Assembly (NCBI GenBank): GCA_002338525.1 | Contig: DDIM01000008.1 | Location: forward strand, 74,689-106,059 | DNA: 31,371 bases | Direction of reading: 5' to 3' | Source of the DNA: Micavibrio sp. UBA1850 | GTDB lineage: Bacteria > Pseudomonadota > Alphaproteobacteria > Micavibrionales > Micavibrionaceae | Part shown: piece by piece, positions 24,076 through 31,371 of the stretch | Layout: each line of letters opens with the position of its first letter | How positions within the stretch are numbered: the stretch's first letter is position 1 | Notes under the pieces: model-generated | Told to the model about the DNA's origin: nothing | The model's database searches: none | The model's input: the letters and a program-made list of their open reading frames with translations, nothing else | Made by a program: the position numbers and the translations under genes

Positions 24076-25101
24076 CTATTTTAAATTATCTGACGCAACG
24101 ACAACTTGGTCACGCCCTTTGTTTTTTGCGCTGTATAATGCTTTATCTGCACGATTTAAAACATCATCAAGACTTTCGTTTTGTTTATACTCGGCAACAC
24201 CTGCAGACATTTTAATTTGTCCAAGTACTTTCCCTGTGCTTCTGTTTACAATGTCTTTGGATGACACATTTGTGCGAAGCTGTTCTGCAACCTTAAGAGC
24301 ATTTTCCTTTGATGTTTTAGGCAGTATAAGACCAAATTCTTCACCACCATAGCGGGCCACGATGTCGCCGCCTTTTACACTGCTTTTTAATGTTGATGCC
24401 ACCAACCTCAGCACTTGGTCTCCGACTTGGTGACCGTACGTGTCGTTGAAGTTTTTAAAGTGGTCAATATCCACCATAAGGAGGGAGAAAGGAACCTTGC
24501 TTTCATTCGCCTGTTTTGCTGTCTCACTCAAGAGATCATCAAAGGCTTTTCTGTTCAATAGTCCTGTCAGGCTATCAGTTGCGGCTTCTTTTTTAATATT
24601 TTCCAGATCCTGTTGAAGCGTGGCCATGGCCTGCTTTGAACGGTTAAGCTCTTTTGCCAAGAGTTGGTTGTCTCGCAATATCTCTTTTGTATCATCAACA
24701 ACAACGTTCAATATTTCTTTCAACTCGCCCGTCGTATCACGGCCGCTAATTGTTTCAGAGACAAGTGAGAGACGCTCCCCCCGTTCCAAGTTTGCATTAT
24801 TGACGTTATCAATTTTAGTCGATAGGTCGATTACTGTGTCATAAACTTGAGATCCTGCTTTTTGAACAGCGTTATCTTTACGGCGATCATCAATGTATCG
24901 ATTATAAACATTTTGAATGTCTTTGTCTGTGAATCCACCGTCTCTTTTTTCTAACATGTCGATGGCATGTGCAATATCTGGACTTTTGCCCTCGTAGTAG
25001 GCATACCAGACATGATAATTTTCTGGTGTAAGTCTCAGCTTTAGAGCATTAATTTTTTTCCACGCTTGTTTGCCGGTTTTTTGCGTTGTGTCTTCAGCCA
25101 T
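24076..25101 (-). CDS. Diguanylate cyclase (GGDEF domain)
   Basis: A 341-residue soluble protein. Residues 20-70 (KLRLTPENYHVWYAYYEGKS) form a helical module seen in front of some proteobacterial GGDEF domains, and residues 100-172 are a long predicted coiled coil. The cyclase domain begins ATDSLTGLLNRKAF (174-187) and carries DIDHFKNFNDTYGHQVGD and the active-site GGEEF (252-256), which supports c-di-GMP synthesis from two GTP. The inhibitory I-site, normally RxxD five residues before GGDEF, reads KGGD (243-246), so feedback control may be weak. No receiver, PAS or transmembrane domain is present. It lies 14 bases upstream of the RTX-like gene on the same strand. Confidence 0.93.
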   Translation of the reverse strand: MAEDTTQKTGKQAWKKINALKLRLTPENYHVWYAYYEGKSPDIAHAIDMLEKRDGGFTDKDIQNVYNRYIDDRRKDNAVQKAGSQVYDTVIDLSTKIDNVNNANLERGERLSLVSETISGRDTTGELKEILNVVVDDTKEILRDNQLLAKELNRSKQAMATLQQDLENIKKEAATDSLTGLLNRKAFDDLLSETAKQANESKVPFSLLMVDIDHFKNFNDTYGHQVGDQVLRLVASTLKSSVKGGDIVARYGGEEFGLILPKTSKENALKVAEQLRTNVSSKDIVNRSTGKVLGQIKMSAGVAEYKQNESLDDVLNRADKALYSAKNKGRDQVVVASDNLK

Positions 25102-25138
25102 ATCTTATTTTATTCTCAATTACTTAAATCGATTTAGT

Positions 25139-25726
25139 TTAATCCCACTTAGACTTTACATCGAAAACGTCCGGATTGAAACTATTTAAAGCAGGAATGA
25201 TATCTTTTGGATCATCAATAACCTGAAAAATATCCCTATGTCCTTCCAGCATGCATTTTTCCTCTATCATGCGATCAATCAAGGATAAAAAATCATCCCA
25301 ATAATTATCAACGTTTACGATAATGATTGGCTTTGTATGCAAGCCGATTTGACGCCATGTTGCAACCTCTGCAAGCTCCTCCAATGTGCCTAGACTTCCT
25401 GGCAAAATTACAAAAGCATCCGACTTTTCTGCCATCATTGTCTTGCGCTCGTGCATTGTCTGAACGATGTAGGACTCTGTCAAACTTGTGTGGTCAACTT
25501 CTAGATTTTGCAAATATTCGGTAATGACGCCAATGACTTTACCACGTGCATCCAGTGCTGCATCTGCAACAATGCCCATAAGGCCTGATTTCGCACCACC
25601 ATACACCAACGTTTTTCCAGCGCCGGCAATAATTTTTGCGGTTTCAACGGCAACATCTTTGTATTCCTGCTTTACGCGGTTACTTGAACTGCAATACACG
25701 CAAATTGATTGAATTTTATTGATCAT
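25139..25726 (-). CDS. LOG family protein (TIGR00730-type phosphoribohydrolase)
   Basis: A 195-residue Rossmann-like protein. VYGGAKSGLMGIVADAAL (41-58) is the nucleotide-phosphate loop, MHERK (91-95) the conserved catalytic region, and LPGSLGTLEEL (108-118) corresponds to the PGGxGTxxE signature but has Ser at residue 111 in place of the second Gly. LOG enzymes release the base from nucleoside 5'-monophosphates such as cytokinin ribotides or AMP; in bacteria the physiological role is often purine salvage or is unknown, and the family has been mislabelled lysine decarboxylase. It sits 37 bases upstream of the diguanylate cyclase on the same strand. Confidence 0.9.
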   Translation of the reverse strand: MINKIQSICVYCSSSNRVKQEYKDVAVETAKIIAGAGKTLVYGGAKSGLMGIVADAALDARGKVIGVITEYLQNLEVDHTSLTESYIVQTMHERKTMMAEKSDAFVILPGSLGTLEELAEVATWRQIGLHTKPIIIVNVDNYWDDFLSLIDRMIEEKCMLEGHRDIFQVIDDPKDIIPALNSFNPDVFDVKSKWD

Positions 25727-25761
25727 ATATTTTTTATCCCTAATCTTCTTTTCTCGTATTC

Positions 25762-26667
25762 TTATTCTTTTTTGTTTTCGACAGTGGCCTGATCTTGAGT
25801 AGATTCAAGGGCTTGCTCTTCGCTTACAAGCTCAACACTATATCCGCCACCCATCTCATGCGTGATCTTCCATGTAGGGCACTCTTCTATATCTTCAAAC
25901 TGGCTTGAAATAGTCAGCATCTGTTTACATCTTTTGCTTGCCTGTTGCTGGTTAGCATCTTCAGACAAAGGCCCGCTTCGGTACTCGAGCTCAGGGCTTG
26001 TGCCGCAAAGCGCGTTTGTTTCAAGCACATCAAATTTTGGTCTACCATTATCTATGCCGTCAATAATTGCCACATATGTTTTCACACGCTGCTGTGCGCC
26101 AGCAACCGTATCTTTTGTGACACTGACACCATGCAAGATATATTCGTCGTCTTCATCACAATTAAGGTCGTAGTTGATACGAGATTTAGTATCCCATATC
26201 ACCTGCGGATATTTCTCGTACAGGGCATTGATGTATTTAGGTACACTCCCAAACTCTGATGCTGTTAAAGGTTTTTCCATATTTTTTATTTTTTCATAGA
26301 TGCGGTTATGTCTTTCCTGCGTTAGCGACGCTATGCATGATAACTCGTGTAACCTTGACAATGAAGGATCAGATAAAGAGGCCTCCCATGTGCATTGATT
26401 GTTTCTGTACTCGATCCACTCGCTTTGGATTTTGGAAAGATTTGAAGCATCTTCTTTTTCCAACTGTGATGAAAGCGTTTGATAGGCTTTATTTAACTCA
26501 GCCTCTGTCACTTTTTTATGTTCGGTAATGCATTTTAATGCCTCTGCTGTGCTTTCGATATTATCACAGTATCCCGCATGGTAATCAGTCACCGCAATCG
26601 CAGGTTTTGATACAGTTGTTATGGCCATACACAGCGCCAATAGTTTAACGAAATTTTGTTGTCTCAT
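25762..26667 (-). CDS. Secreted protein with LprI/DUF1311-like domain
   Basis: A 301-residue protein from ATG 26667, which has AAGGGTG about 6-8 bases upstream (a GTG three codons earlier is an alternative). MRQQNFVKLLALCMAITTVS followed by KPAIA is a signal peptide. The LprI-like domain occupies about residues 30-110: CITEHKKVTEAELNKAYQTL, then SEWIEYRNNQCTWEAS and ELSCIASLTQERHNRI, with the paired cysteines of DUF1311. In mycobacteria LprI inhibits lysozyme, but most DUF1311 proteins are uncharacterised. The remaining ~190 residues are unassigned and include an acidic NCDEDDEYI segment. It is expected in the periplasm. It is divergent from psd. Confidence 0.82.
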   Translation of the reverse strand: MRQQNFVKLLALCMAITTVSKPAIAVTDYHAGYCDNIESTAEALKCITEHKKVTEAELNKAYQTLSSQLEKEDASNLSKIQSEWIEYRNNQCTWEASLSDPSLSRLHELSCIASLTQERHNRIYEKIKNMEKPLTASEFGSVPKYINALYEKYPQVIWDTKSRINYDLNCDEDDEYILHGVSVTKDTVAGAQQRVKTYVAIIDGIDNGRPKFDVLETNALCGTSPELEYRSGPLSEDANQQQASKRCKQMLTISSQFEDIEECPTWKITHEMGGGYSVELVSEEQALESTQDQATVENKKE

Positions 26668-26750
26668 AAAGATCACCCTTGCACCATACGCCTAAAAATG
26701 GCAATTGTAACAGATATTATAGTGTTTAAAGAATACAGAAAGAGAATATA

Positions 26751-27530
26751 ATGACAAGCAAAGATCAAGATCCTTCAACGTCTGAGCCAACATCAACTTT
26801 TAAAGATTTGCTTAAAACGATATGGGACACAATGACCTTTCCTGTTCACCCTGCAGGCTGGCCATTTATCATGGGTTTTGTTGTAATCACATTTATATTC
26901 TTTTTGATCGCCGAAGAGCTTGGCATGATTGGGACAGCACTTACATTATGGTGTGTATATTTCTTTCGTAACCCCGTTCGTGAAGTCCCAACCAAAGAGG
27001 GATTAATTATCTCACCTGCTGACGGGCTTGTTTCACAAATTAAGCATAACGTTACGCTTCCTAGTGAATTAGATGTTCCTATGGCTGAAGACGGCCTCGC
27101 AGATGCATCATACACGCAAGTCAGTGTTTTTCTTAATGTGTTCAACGTACATGTTAACCGTGTTCCTTTTACAGGCACAGTAAAACAGGTTATTTATCAC
27201 CCAGGAAAATTCTTAAACGCGTCACTGGACAAGGCAAGCGAAGAAAACGAACGCAGCACAACACTCGTTGAGACGCACGATGGCAAGCTTTACGCCTTTG
27301 TACAAATTGCCGGTTTTGTTGCCCGTCGTATCCTCAACGACTTAAACGCTGGTGACGTGGTTGAAACAGGTCAGCACATGGGCATCATCCGATTTGGCAG
27401 CCGCGTAGACATCTACTTGCCAAAGGGTACAAACCCACTTGTTACAGTTGGTCAAACTATGATCGGTGGAGAGACAGTTATTGCAGACTTTAAATCTCGT
27501 GAAAAAGCCAGAGAAAGCGTTGCAATCTAA
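26751..27530 (+). CDS. psd: Phosphatidylserine decarboxylase proenzyme
   Basis: A 259-residue Psd of the short, PSD-A type. Two hydrophobic segments (about 36-70) anchor it in the inner membrane. ISPADGLV (87-94) and FLNVFNVHVNRVPFTGTV (127-144) carry the conserved Asp91 and His134. FGSRVD (215-220) is the self-cleavage site, Gly216/Ser217, where the new N-terminal Ser becomes the pyruvoyl group. The enzyme converts phosphatidylserine to phosphatidylethanolamine. The stop codon overlaps the pssA start (TAATG), so the two steps of the pathway are translationally coupled. AAGAGA before the ATG is a modest ribosome site. Confidence 0.96.
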   Translation: MTSKDQDPSTSEPTSTFKDLLKTIWDTMTFPVHPAGWPFIMGFVVITFIFFLIAEELGMIGTALTLWCVYFFRNPVREVPTKEGLIISPADGLVSQIKHNVTLPSELDVPMAEDGLADASYTQVSVFLNVFNVHVNRVPFTGTVKQVIYHPGKFLNASLDKASEENERSTTLVETHDGKLYAFVQIAGFVARRILNDLNAGDVVETGQHMGIIRFGSRVDIYLPKGTNPLVTVGQTMIGGETVIADFKSREKARESVAI

Positions 27531-28387
27531 TGCCTAAAGCCCCTTCACCTTCGAAGACAGACGCAAGTGAAACGCCAAGCGAAGCAACAAGCAAAAACAA
27601 GCTTGAGCTTTATAAGGTCATCCCAAATTTAATCACGCTGATGGCCTTAATATCTGGGCTGACCGCATTGCAGTTTGCCATCAAGGGCGATATTCATGTT
27701 GCCGTCATTTTATTGCTGGTATCTGCGATACTCGACATGCTTGATGGGGCAACGGCCCGCTTATTAAAAGCAGGCAGCCCGATAGGCGCACAGCTCGACT
27801 CTTTGTCTGATTTTTTATGTTTTGGCGTTGTTCCTGCATTTATTCTTTATATGTGGGGTTTAGATGAAGCAGGCAAGTTCGGCTGGATTGCAACCGTTGC
27901 GTTTGCAGCAGCATGTGCCCTTCGTTTGGCACGCTTTAATGTCGAGCAACCTGCCGTTCAAAAAACATCTGCGTGGAGTGAGGGCTTTTTCCAAGGTATT
28001 CCCTCTCCTGCTGGTGCTGGCTTGTCTCTTCTTCCGGTATATATATGGTTTCAAGCGCCAGACACGTTCGCAGCCCTATCTTTTGCAAATCCATTGATCG
28101 CAATATGGACGATTTTGGTTGGTGCATTGATGATTAGTCGTATCCCTACATGGTCAAGCAAGCAGCTACATATCCACCCTAAAATGCTCCTTCCCGTTAT
28201 GGCCTTTTGCGCATTTATGTTTATCTCGCTTCTACACGCACCATGGACAACTCTTATGATTGTATCATTTGCCTATATCATAAGTATTCCATTGGCGTTG
28301 AAGGCGTTTAGAAAATACGAGCGTAATTATAACGTAGATAGTGAAGATTTGACCGACATGGCGCTTGGTTTTGATAAGGACGCTTAA
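27530..28387 (+). CDS. pssA: CDP-diacylglycerol--serine O-phosphatidyltransferase
   Basis: A 285-residue membrane enzyme of the CDP-alcohol phosphatidyltransferase family. The catalytic motif DGxxAR-x8-GxxxDxxxD reads Asp72, Gly73, Ala76, Arg77, Gly86, Asp90 and Asp94. About eight hydrophobic segments follow a polar Ser/Thr-rich N-terminus of ~25 residues. It joins serine to CDP-diacylglycerol, giving phosphatidylserine for the Psd encoded just upstream. Pairing psd with pssA in this order is common in Alphaproteobacteria; E. coli uses an unrelated PssA. A 6-bp hairpin CGCTTA-AACG-TAAGCG (28381-28396) overlaps the stop codon but lacks a T-run. Confidence 0.96.
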   Translation: MPKAPSPSKTDASETPSEATSKNKLELYKVIPNLITLMALISGLTALQFAIKGDIHVAVILLLVSAILDMLDGATARLLKAGSPIGAQLDSLSDFLCFGVVPAFILYMWGLDEAGKFGWIATVAFAAACALRLARFNVEQPAVQKTSAWSEGFFQGIPSPAGAGLSLLPVYIWFQAPDTFAALSFANPLIAIWTILVGALMISRIPTWSSKQLHIHPKMLLPVMAFCAFMFISLLHAPWTTLMIVSFAYIISIPLALKAFRKYERNYNVDSEDLTDMALGFDKDA

Positions 28388-28428
28388 ACGTAAGCGCAAA
28401 AATCTATTTCTAAAAAATGAAAGATGAA

Positions 28429-29145
28429 TTAGGCAAATGCGGCAGGAGCCGGACTACTCATTCCCGGTGAAGGCATCTTGTAATCCGCTTCATTAGACGC
28501 GGCAATCTCTTGCAATTGCTCGGTATTTTTAGCGTATTGGCGTGTTAACGCTTCCTCAATTGGTGATAATTCAGGATTAGAGGCTTCTGCGATAAATTCT
28601 TCAAAACCCATGTCATCAACGACGCTTTGTATGGCAGCGCCCCATTTTGCAACAGACAAACTTTGAGTCTCTATATCCATTTGAGGGGCTGGCGCCGGTG
28701 CAACCACTTGTTGCGAAGGAGCATCCATTTCATTATCTGCGTATGATGTGTAAGACATATCATTATCTGCATCATCACTGAAATATGATGGGCCATTATT
28801 TTTCATAGCACTTACAACTTGTGCGCCTGTGTGGAGCGCACTTCCTAGCGCAATCACGCCAGCGGCTGCGGGCATCATCGCCGATAGGGCGACTGCGGCA
28901 CCTGTGCCGACTGAGATATTTTGTAAAAAACCAGCAGTAGATGCCTGCTGTTGTGGAGCCATTTTTTCTCCATACATGGCTTGTGCGGCTTGCTTCATCT
29001 CGGCAATCGCGCCCAATTGTTCTTGTGCGCTCGCGGCTTTTGCTGCGTGTGCGCCAGCATTGTTAAATTGTGTTCCAGTCGCATTGGTACCGCTGAGCGC
29101 CATACCCTCTACATTTGCAACCTTTTCCCATACACTACTTGCCAT
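28429..29145 (-). CDS. Ala-rich hypothetical protein with central hydrophobic segment
   Basis: A 238-residue protein without a family I recognise. The N-terminus (1-70) is an Ala/Gln-rich helix without a signal peptide. Residues 78-112 are strongly hydrophobic (VGTGAAVALSAMMPAAAGVI onward) and could be one long or two short membrane helices. An Asp/Ser/Tyr-rich acidic stretch (118-145), a Pro/Ala linker (148-155) and a helical acidic domain (160-220) follow, ending in a Pro/Ala-rich tail. Cysteine is absent. It lies alone, convergent with pssA and 87 bases past comM on the same strand. The layout would fit a structural or secreted membrane-active protein, but nothing in the sequence proves that. 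Confidence 0.7.
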   Translation of the reverse strand: MASSVWEKVANVEGMALSGTNATGTQFNNAGAHAAKAASAQEQLGAIAEMKQAAQAMYGEKMAPQQQASTAGFLQNISVGTGAAVALSAMMPAAAGVIALGSALHTGAQVVSAMKNNGPSYFSDDADNDMSYTSYADNEMDAPSQQVVAPAPAPQMDIETQSLSVAKWGAAIQSVVDDMGFEEFIAEASNPELSPIEEALTRQYAKNTEQLQEIAASNEADYKMPSPGMSSPAPAAFA

Positions 29146-29232
29146 AAAAAACTTTCTCCAGTGTTATTATATTGCCATAAAACAGTTAAAAGAGTCTAAA
29201 TAAATTTTTAAGGCTGTGAAAAAAGATAGTTT

Positions 29233-30768
29233 TTAGCCTCGCGTAGAGGTTCTACGGTAGCTGAGCGCTTCTGCAATATGCTTTTTTGTTAGTTCTTGGG
29301 CCGCAACAGATGCGTTGGCTTCTAAATCGGCAATTGTGCGCGCTAGGCGTAAAACGCGATGATAGGCCCGTGCCGATAATTTCATTTTGTCTGTGGCCTG
29401 CGCCATAAATGCCTTAGCCTCGCCGTCCATAGGCGCCACAGTTTCTAAAATTTTTCCATTGGCATAGGCGTTAACCTCATATTGCGCCCCTAAATTGGCA
29501 TATCTTTGTGATTGTATTTGGCGTGCGCGCAAGACGCGCTGCGCGACGCTTTTTGATGATTGTGCAGGTGTATCAGTTTGTAAATCAGAAACCTGTACGG
29601 CAGGCACATCGACCACCACATCAATACGGTCGAACATAGGGCCTGAAATTTTACTTTGATAATCTCCCCCACAACGCGGTGCCTTCGTACATTCCATTTC
29701 TGGATCCCCCATATAACCACAACGGCAAGGGTTCATCGCCGCGATCAGCTGGAACCGTGCGGGATAGTTAACATGATAATTAACACGTGACACAAGGACA
29801 CTACCTGTCTCAAGTGGCTGACGAAGAGCCTCCAAGGTTGATCTTTGAAATTCAGGAAACTCATCCAAAAATAAAATTCCATTATGCGCCAAAGAAATTT
29901 CTCCCGGCTTGGCCTTATTTCCCCCGCCAATCAATGATGGTTGAGAGGCTGAATGGTGCGGGTCGCGAAACGGACGTCTTGATAATAACCCTCCTTCTGG
30001 AAGAGACCCAGCCAGAGAGTGAATCATAGACACCTCAAGCGCCTCTTTAGGTGACAATTGCGGTAAAATGGATGGAAGACACGAGGCCAGCATTGATTTT
30101 CCAGAGCCGGGCGGCCCAATCATCAACATGTTATGCCCCCCAGCTGCTGCAATTTCAAGCGCGCGTTTTGCGGTTTCTTGCCCCTTAACTTCAGACAAAT
30201 CAGGCCCTGTATGAGCGCGATCATCCTTTAACTTGGCTTCTGGTTTAACCAGCACTTGCGTGCCTTTTATATGGTTAATGAGCTGAAGCAAGTTTTTTGG
30301 TGCTAAGATGTCGATATCACCTGCCCACGCAGCTTCTGCGCCACAGGCTTTGGGAATAATTAGTCCTTTATTTTTTTCAGCAGCATGCATTGCCGCAGGT
30401 AAAACACCGTTGATGGCACGAATACTTGCATCTAGAGACAGCTCGCCAAGGGCAATATAGTTTGCTATGTCTTCGGCTGGTAAGGCATTCATGACCGCTA
30501 ATACTCCAAGGGCTATAGGCAGATCATAATGACTGCCTTCTTTTGATAAATCAGCGGGTGCCAAATTAATTGTAATACGTTTTGCAGGCAAAGAAATACC
30601 AAGAGCATGGAGCGATGCGCGCACGCGCTCTCGGCTTTCTGCAACAGCCTTATCCGGCAGTCCAACAATCGCAAAGGCTGGCATACCTGATGCCATTTGA
30701 ACCTGAACGTCAACGTCAAGGACGTCAACACCTTGAAACGCGACCGTTTTTATTGTTGCAATACTCAT
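29233..30768 (-). CDS. comM: ComM/YifB-family Mg-chelatase-like AAA+ ATPase
   Basis: A 511-residue protein starting at ATG 30768 (MSIATIKTVAFQGVDVLDVD, the usual N-terminus; an upstream ATG at 30810 adds 14 residues). The N-terminal ChlI-like domain includes GLPDKAVAESRERVRASLHALG and KRITINLAPADLSKEGSHYDL. The AAA+ core has Walker A GPPGSGKSML and Walker B ILFLDEFPEF, followed by MNPCRCGY, a Cys-containing loop, and the C-terminal SARAYHRVLRLARTIADLE. In Vibrio and Acinetobacter ComM is a hexameric helicase that extends branch migration during natural transformation; it is also widespread in non-competent bacteria. No competence gene is nearby. Confidence 0.94.
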   Translation of the reverse strand: MSIATIKTVAFQGVDVLDVDVQVQMASGMPAFAIVGLPDKAVAESRERVRASLHALGISLPAKRITINLAPADLSKEGSHYDLPIALGVLAVMNALPAEDIANYIALGELSLDASIRAINGVLPAAMHAAEKNKGLIIPKACGAEAAWAGDIDILAPKNLLQLINHIKGTQVLVKPEAKLKDDRAHTGPDLSEVKGQETAKRALEIAAAGGHNMLMIGPPGSGKSMLASCLPSILPQLSPKEALEVSMIHSLAGSLPEGGLLSRRPFRDPHHSASQPSLIGGGNKAKPGEISLAHNGILFLDEFPEFQRSTLEALRQPLETGSVLVSRVNYHVNYPARFQLIAAMNPCRCGYMGDPEMECTKAPRCGGDYQSKISGPMFDRIDVVVDVPAVQVSDLQTDTPAQSSKSVAQRVLRARQIQSQRYANLGAQYEVNAYANGKILETVAPMDGEAKAFMAQATDKMKLSARAYHRVLRLARTIADLEANASVAAQELTKKHIAEALSYRRTSTRG

Positions 30769-30911
30769 TATGGTTTCATAAATACCACAAGAACAAAAGC
30801 GGAACAACAATAAATTTAATACGTTATAAAATAGCTACATAACCAATCCATTATTTGAAAACGTTGGCTCGCTGTTATTTAACTATATTAGACATTACTA
30901 ATATTAAAAAA

Positions 30912-31274
30912 TCAGTCCTTTGAACGCATTTTACCAATTGGCTCTCCGCCTAGTAGGTGCAGGTGAAAGTGCGGAACTTCTTGGCCACCGTGCTCACCAG
31001 TATTCGCGATAGAGCGAAAGCCTTTTTCATTTAGTCCCTCGTCTTGTGCTATTTTTGTAACAGCCGCCCAAAAATCAGCTTGTTCGTCTTGTGAGGCATT
31101 TGAGGCAAAATCAACGATGTCAGTATATGGCCCCTTAGGTATAACCAAAATATGTCGAGGTGCGGCAGGTGAAATATCATTGAATGCCAATGTCTTTTCG
31201 CTTTCAAATACTTTATCGCAAGGGATATCACCCTTTAGAATTTTTGCGAATATGTTGTCTTGATCGTATGTCAT
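30912..31274 (-). CDS. HIT family (HinT-like) nucleotide phosphohydrolase
   Basis: A 120-residue histidine-triad protein. The triad HFHLHLL (102-108; His102, His104, His106) ends the core, with FAKILKGDIPCDKVFE near the N-terminus and AAPRHILVIPK (37-47) in the middle, the pattern of the HinT/PKCI branch. These enzymes cleave AMP from phosphoramidates such as adenosine-amino acid adducts. AGAGG about 8 bases before the ATG is a good ribosome site. The gap to comM on the same strand is 143 bases. In several Alphaproteobacteria a HIT gene follows hisE, and a terminator upstream here separates it from whatever lies beyond the window. Confidence 0.94.
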   Translation of the reverse strand: MTYDQDNIFAKILKGDIPCDKVFESEKTLAFNDISPAAPRHILVIPKGPYTDIVDFASNASQDEQADFWAAVTKIAQDEGLNEKGFRSIANTGEHGGQEVPHFHLHLLGGEPIGKMRSKD

Positions 31275-31313
31275 GTGGCGCGCCTCTCATTTTAATTTTT
31301 ATCTCACCAGCAT

Positions 31314-31345
31314 AAAAAAAAGCACTGGTTTGATCCAGTGCTTTT
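31314..31345 (-). terminator. Rho-independent terminator, probably bidirectional
   Basis: AAAAGCACTGG (31318-31328) and CCAGTGCTTTT (31335-31345) form an 11-bp stem with loop TTTGAT. On the minus strand the stem is followed by eight T (31321-31314), a textbook intrinsic terminator; on the plus strand TCTTTCTTTT follows. The last three bases of the window read TAA on the minus strand and may be the stop codon of the gene it serves, which lies outside. Confidence 0.85.
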
Positions 31346-31371
31346 CTTTCTTTTAGGAGACTAAACTCTTA

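Noticed and set aside
23171..26667. uvrD to LprI-domain minus-strand series as one novel system
   Set aside because: The genes are closely spaced in part, but helicase, GGDEF, LOG and LprI-type proteins share no evident pathway; simple co-orientation explains it.
26695..26723. TATTATAGT before psd as a promoter -10
   Set aside because: No recognisable -35 box at 16-19 bases upstream.
28381..28396. CGCTTA-AACG-TAAGCG hairpin at the pssA stop as a terminator
   Set aside because: A perfect 6-bp stem, but no U-tract follows on either strand.
1..31371. Mobile elements, prophage, CRISPR arrays or tRNA genes
   Set aside because: No transposase, integrase, terminal repeats, spaced repeats or cloverleaf candidates were seen on either strand.

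Overview
The window looks like a core-chromosome segment of an alphaproteobacterium of moderate-to-low GC. This rests on marker genes and neighbourhoods rather than on any search: rpmH-rnpA-yidD-yidC-engB; a Tim44-domain protein and MltA divergent from secB; psd-pssA; a short single-parvulin SurA next to RsmA; a Tat-exported D-Ala-D-Ala carboxypeptidase; and LptB at the left edge. An early-branching free-living lineage is plausible, but the genus cannot be named. I see no mobile element, CRISPR array, tRNA or rRNA gene, and no sign of recent transfer. Genes are densely packed and no gene-free stretch exceeds 300 bases.

Layout. 1-1724: the N-terminal part of LptB (cut by the window edge) and a MATE exporter, both on the minus strand. 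1781-4911: a plus-strand run of a GT4 glycosyltransferase, a sulfotransferase (sharing ATGA with it) and an RsmC-like methyltransferase. 4938-5600: a minus-strand orphan. 5723-9137: a promoter followed by rpmH, rnpA, yidD, yidC and engB. 9158-14822: a pilin-like membrane protein (-), rmuC (+), mltA and a Tim44-domain gene (-), then secB and pheS (+) with no pheT. 14863-16190: a SqrR/BigR-like ArsR regulator and a short-chain dehydrogenase (-). 16260-20790: gmk (+), a PBP-type carboxypeptidase, rsmA and surA (-), and a DUF1223 protein (+). 20797-26667: a minus-strand series of UvrD/PcrA helicase, an envelope protein with RTX-like turns, a diguanylate cyclase, a LOG-family hydrolase and an LprI-domain protein. 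26751-28387: psd and pssA (+). 28429-31274: an Ala-rich orphan, ComM/YifB and a HIT protein (-), then a terminator for a gene lying outside the window.

Functional themes. Much of the window builds the envelope: LPS export (LptB), phosphatidylethanolamine synthesis (PssA, then Psd), inner-membrane insertion (YidC, YidD), export chaperones (SecB, SurA), peptidoglycan trimming (MltA, PBP) and possibly a sulfated surface glycan (glycosyltransferase plus sulfotransferase). A second theme is translation and genome upkeep: L34, RNase P protein, EngB, PheS, RsmA, RsmC-like, RmuC, UvrD and ComM.

I did not find an obvious new multi-gene system. The best leads are an RNA hairpin pairing the Shine-Dalgarno and start codon of rnpA (with a smaller one before rpmH), the glycosyltransferase-sulfotransferase pair, a cysteine-rich SqrR/BigR-like regulator, a GGDEF protein with an altered I-site, pheS without pheT, and four unrecognised proteins.
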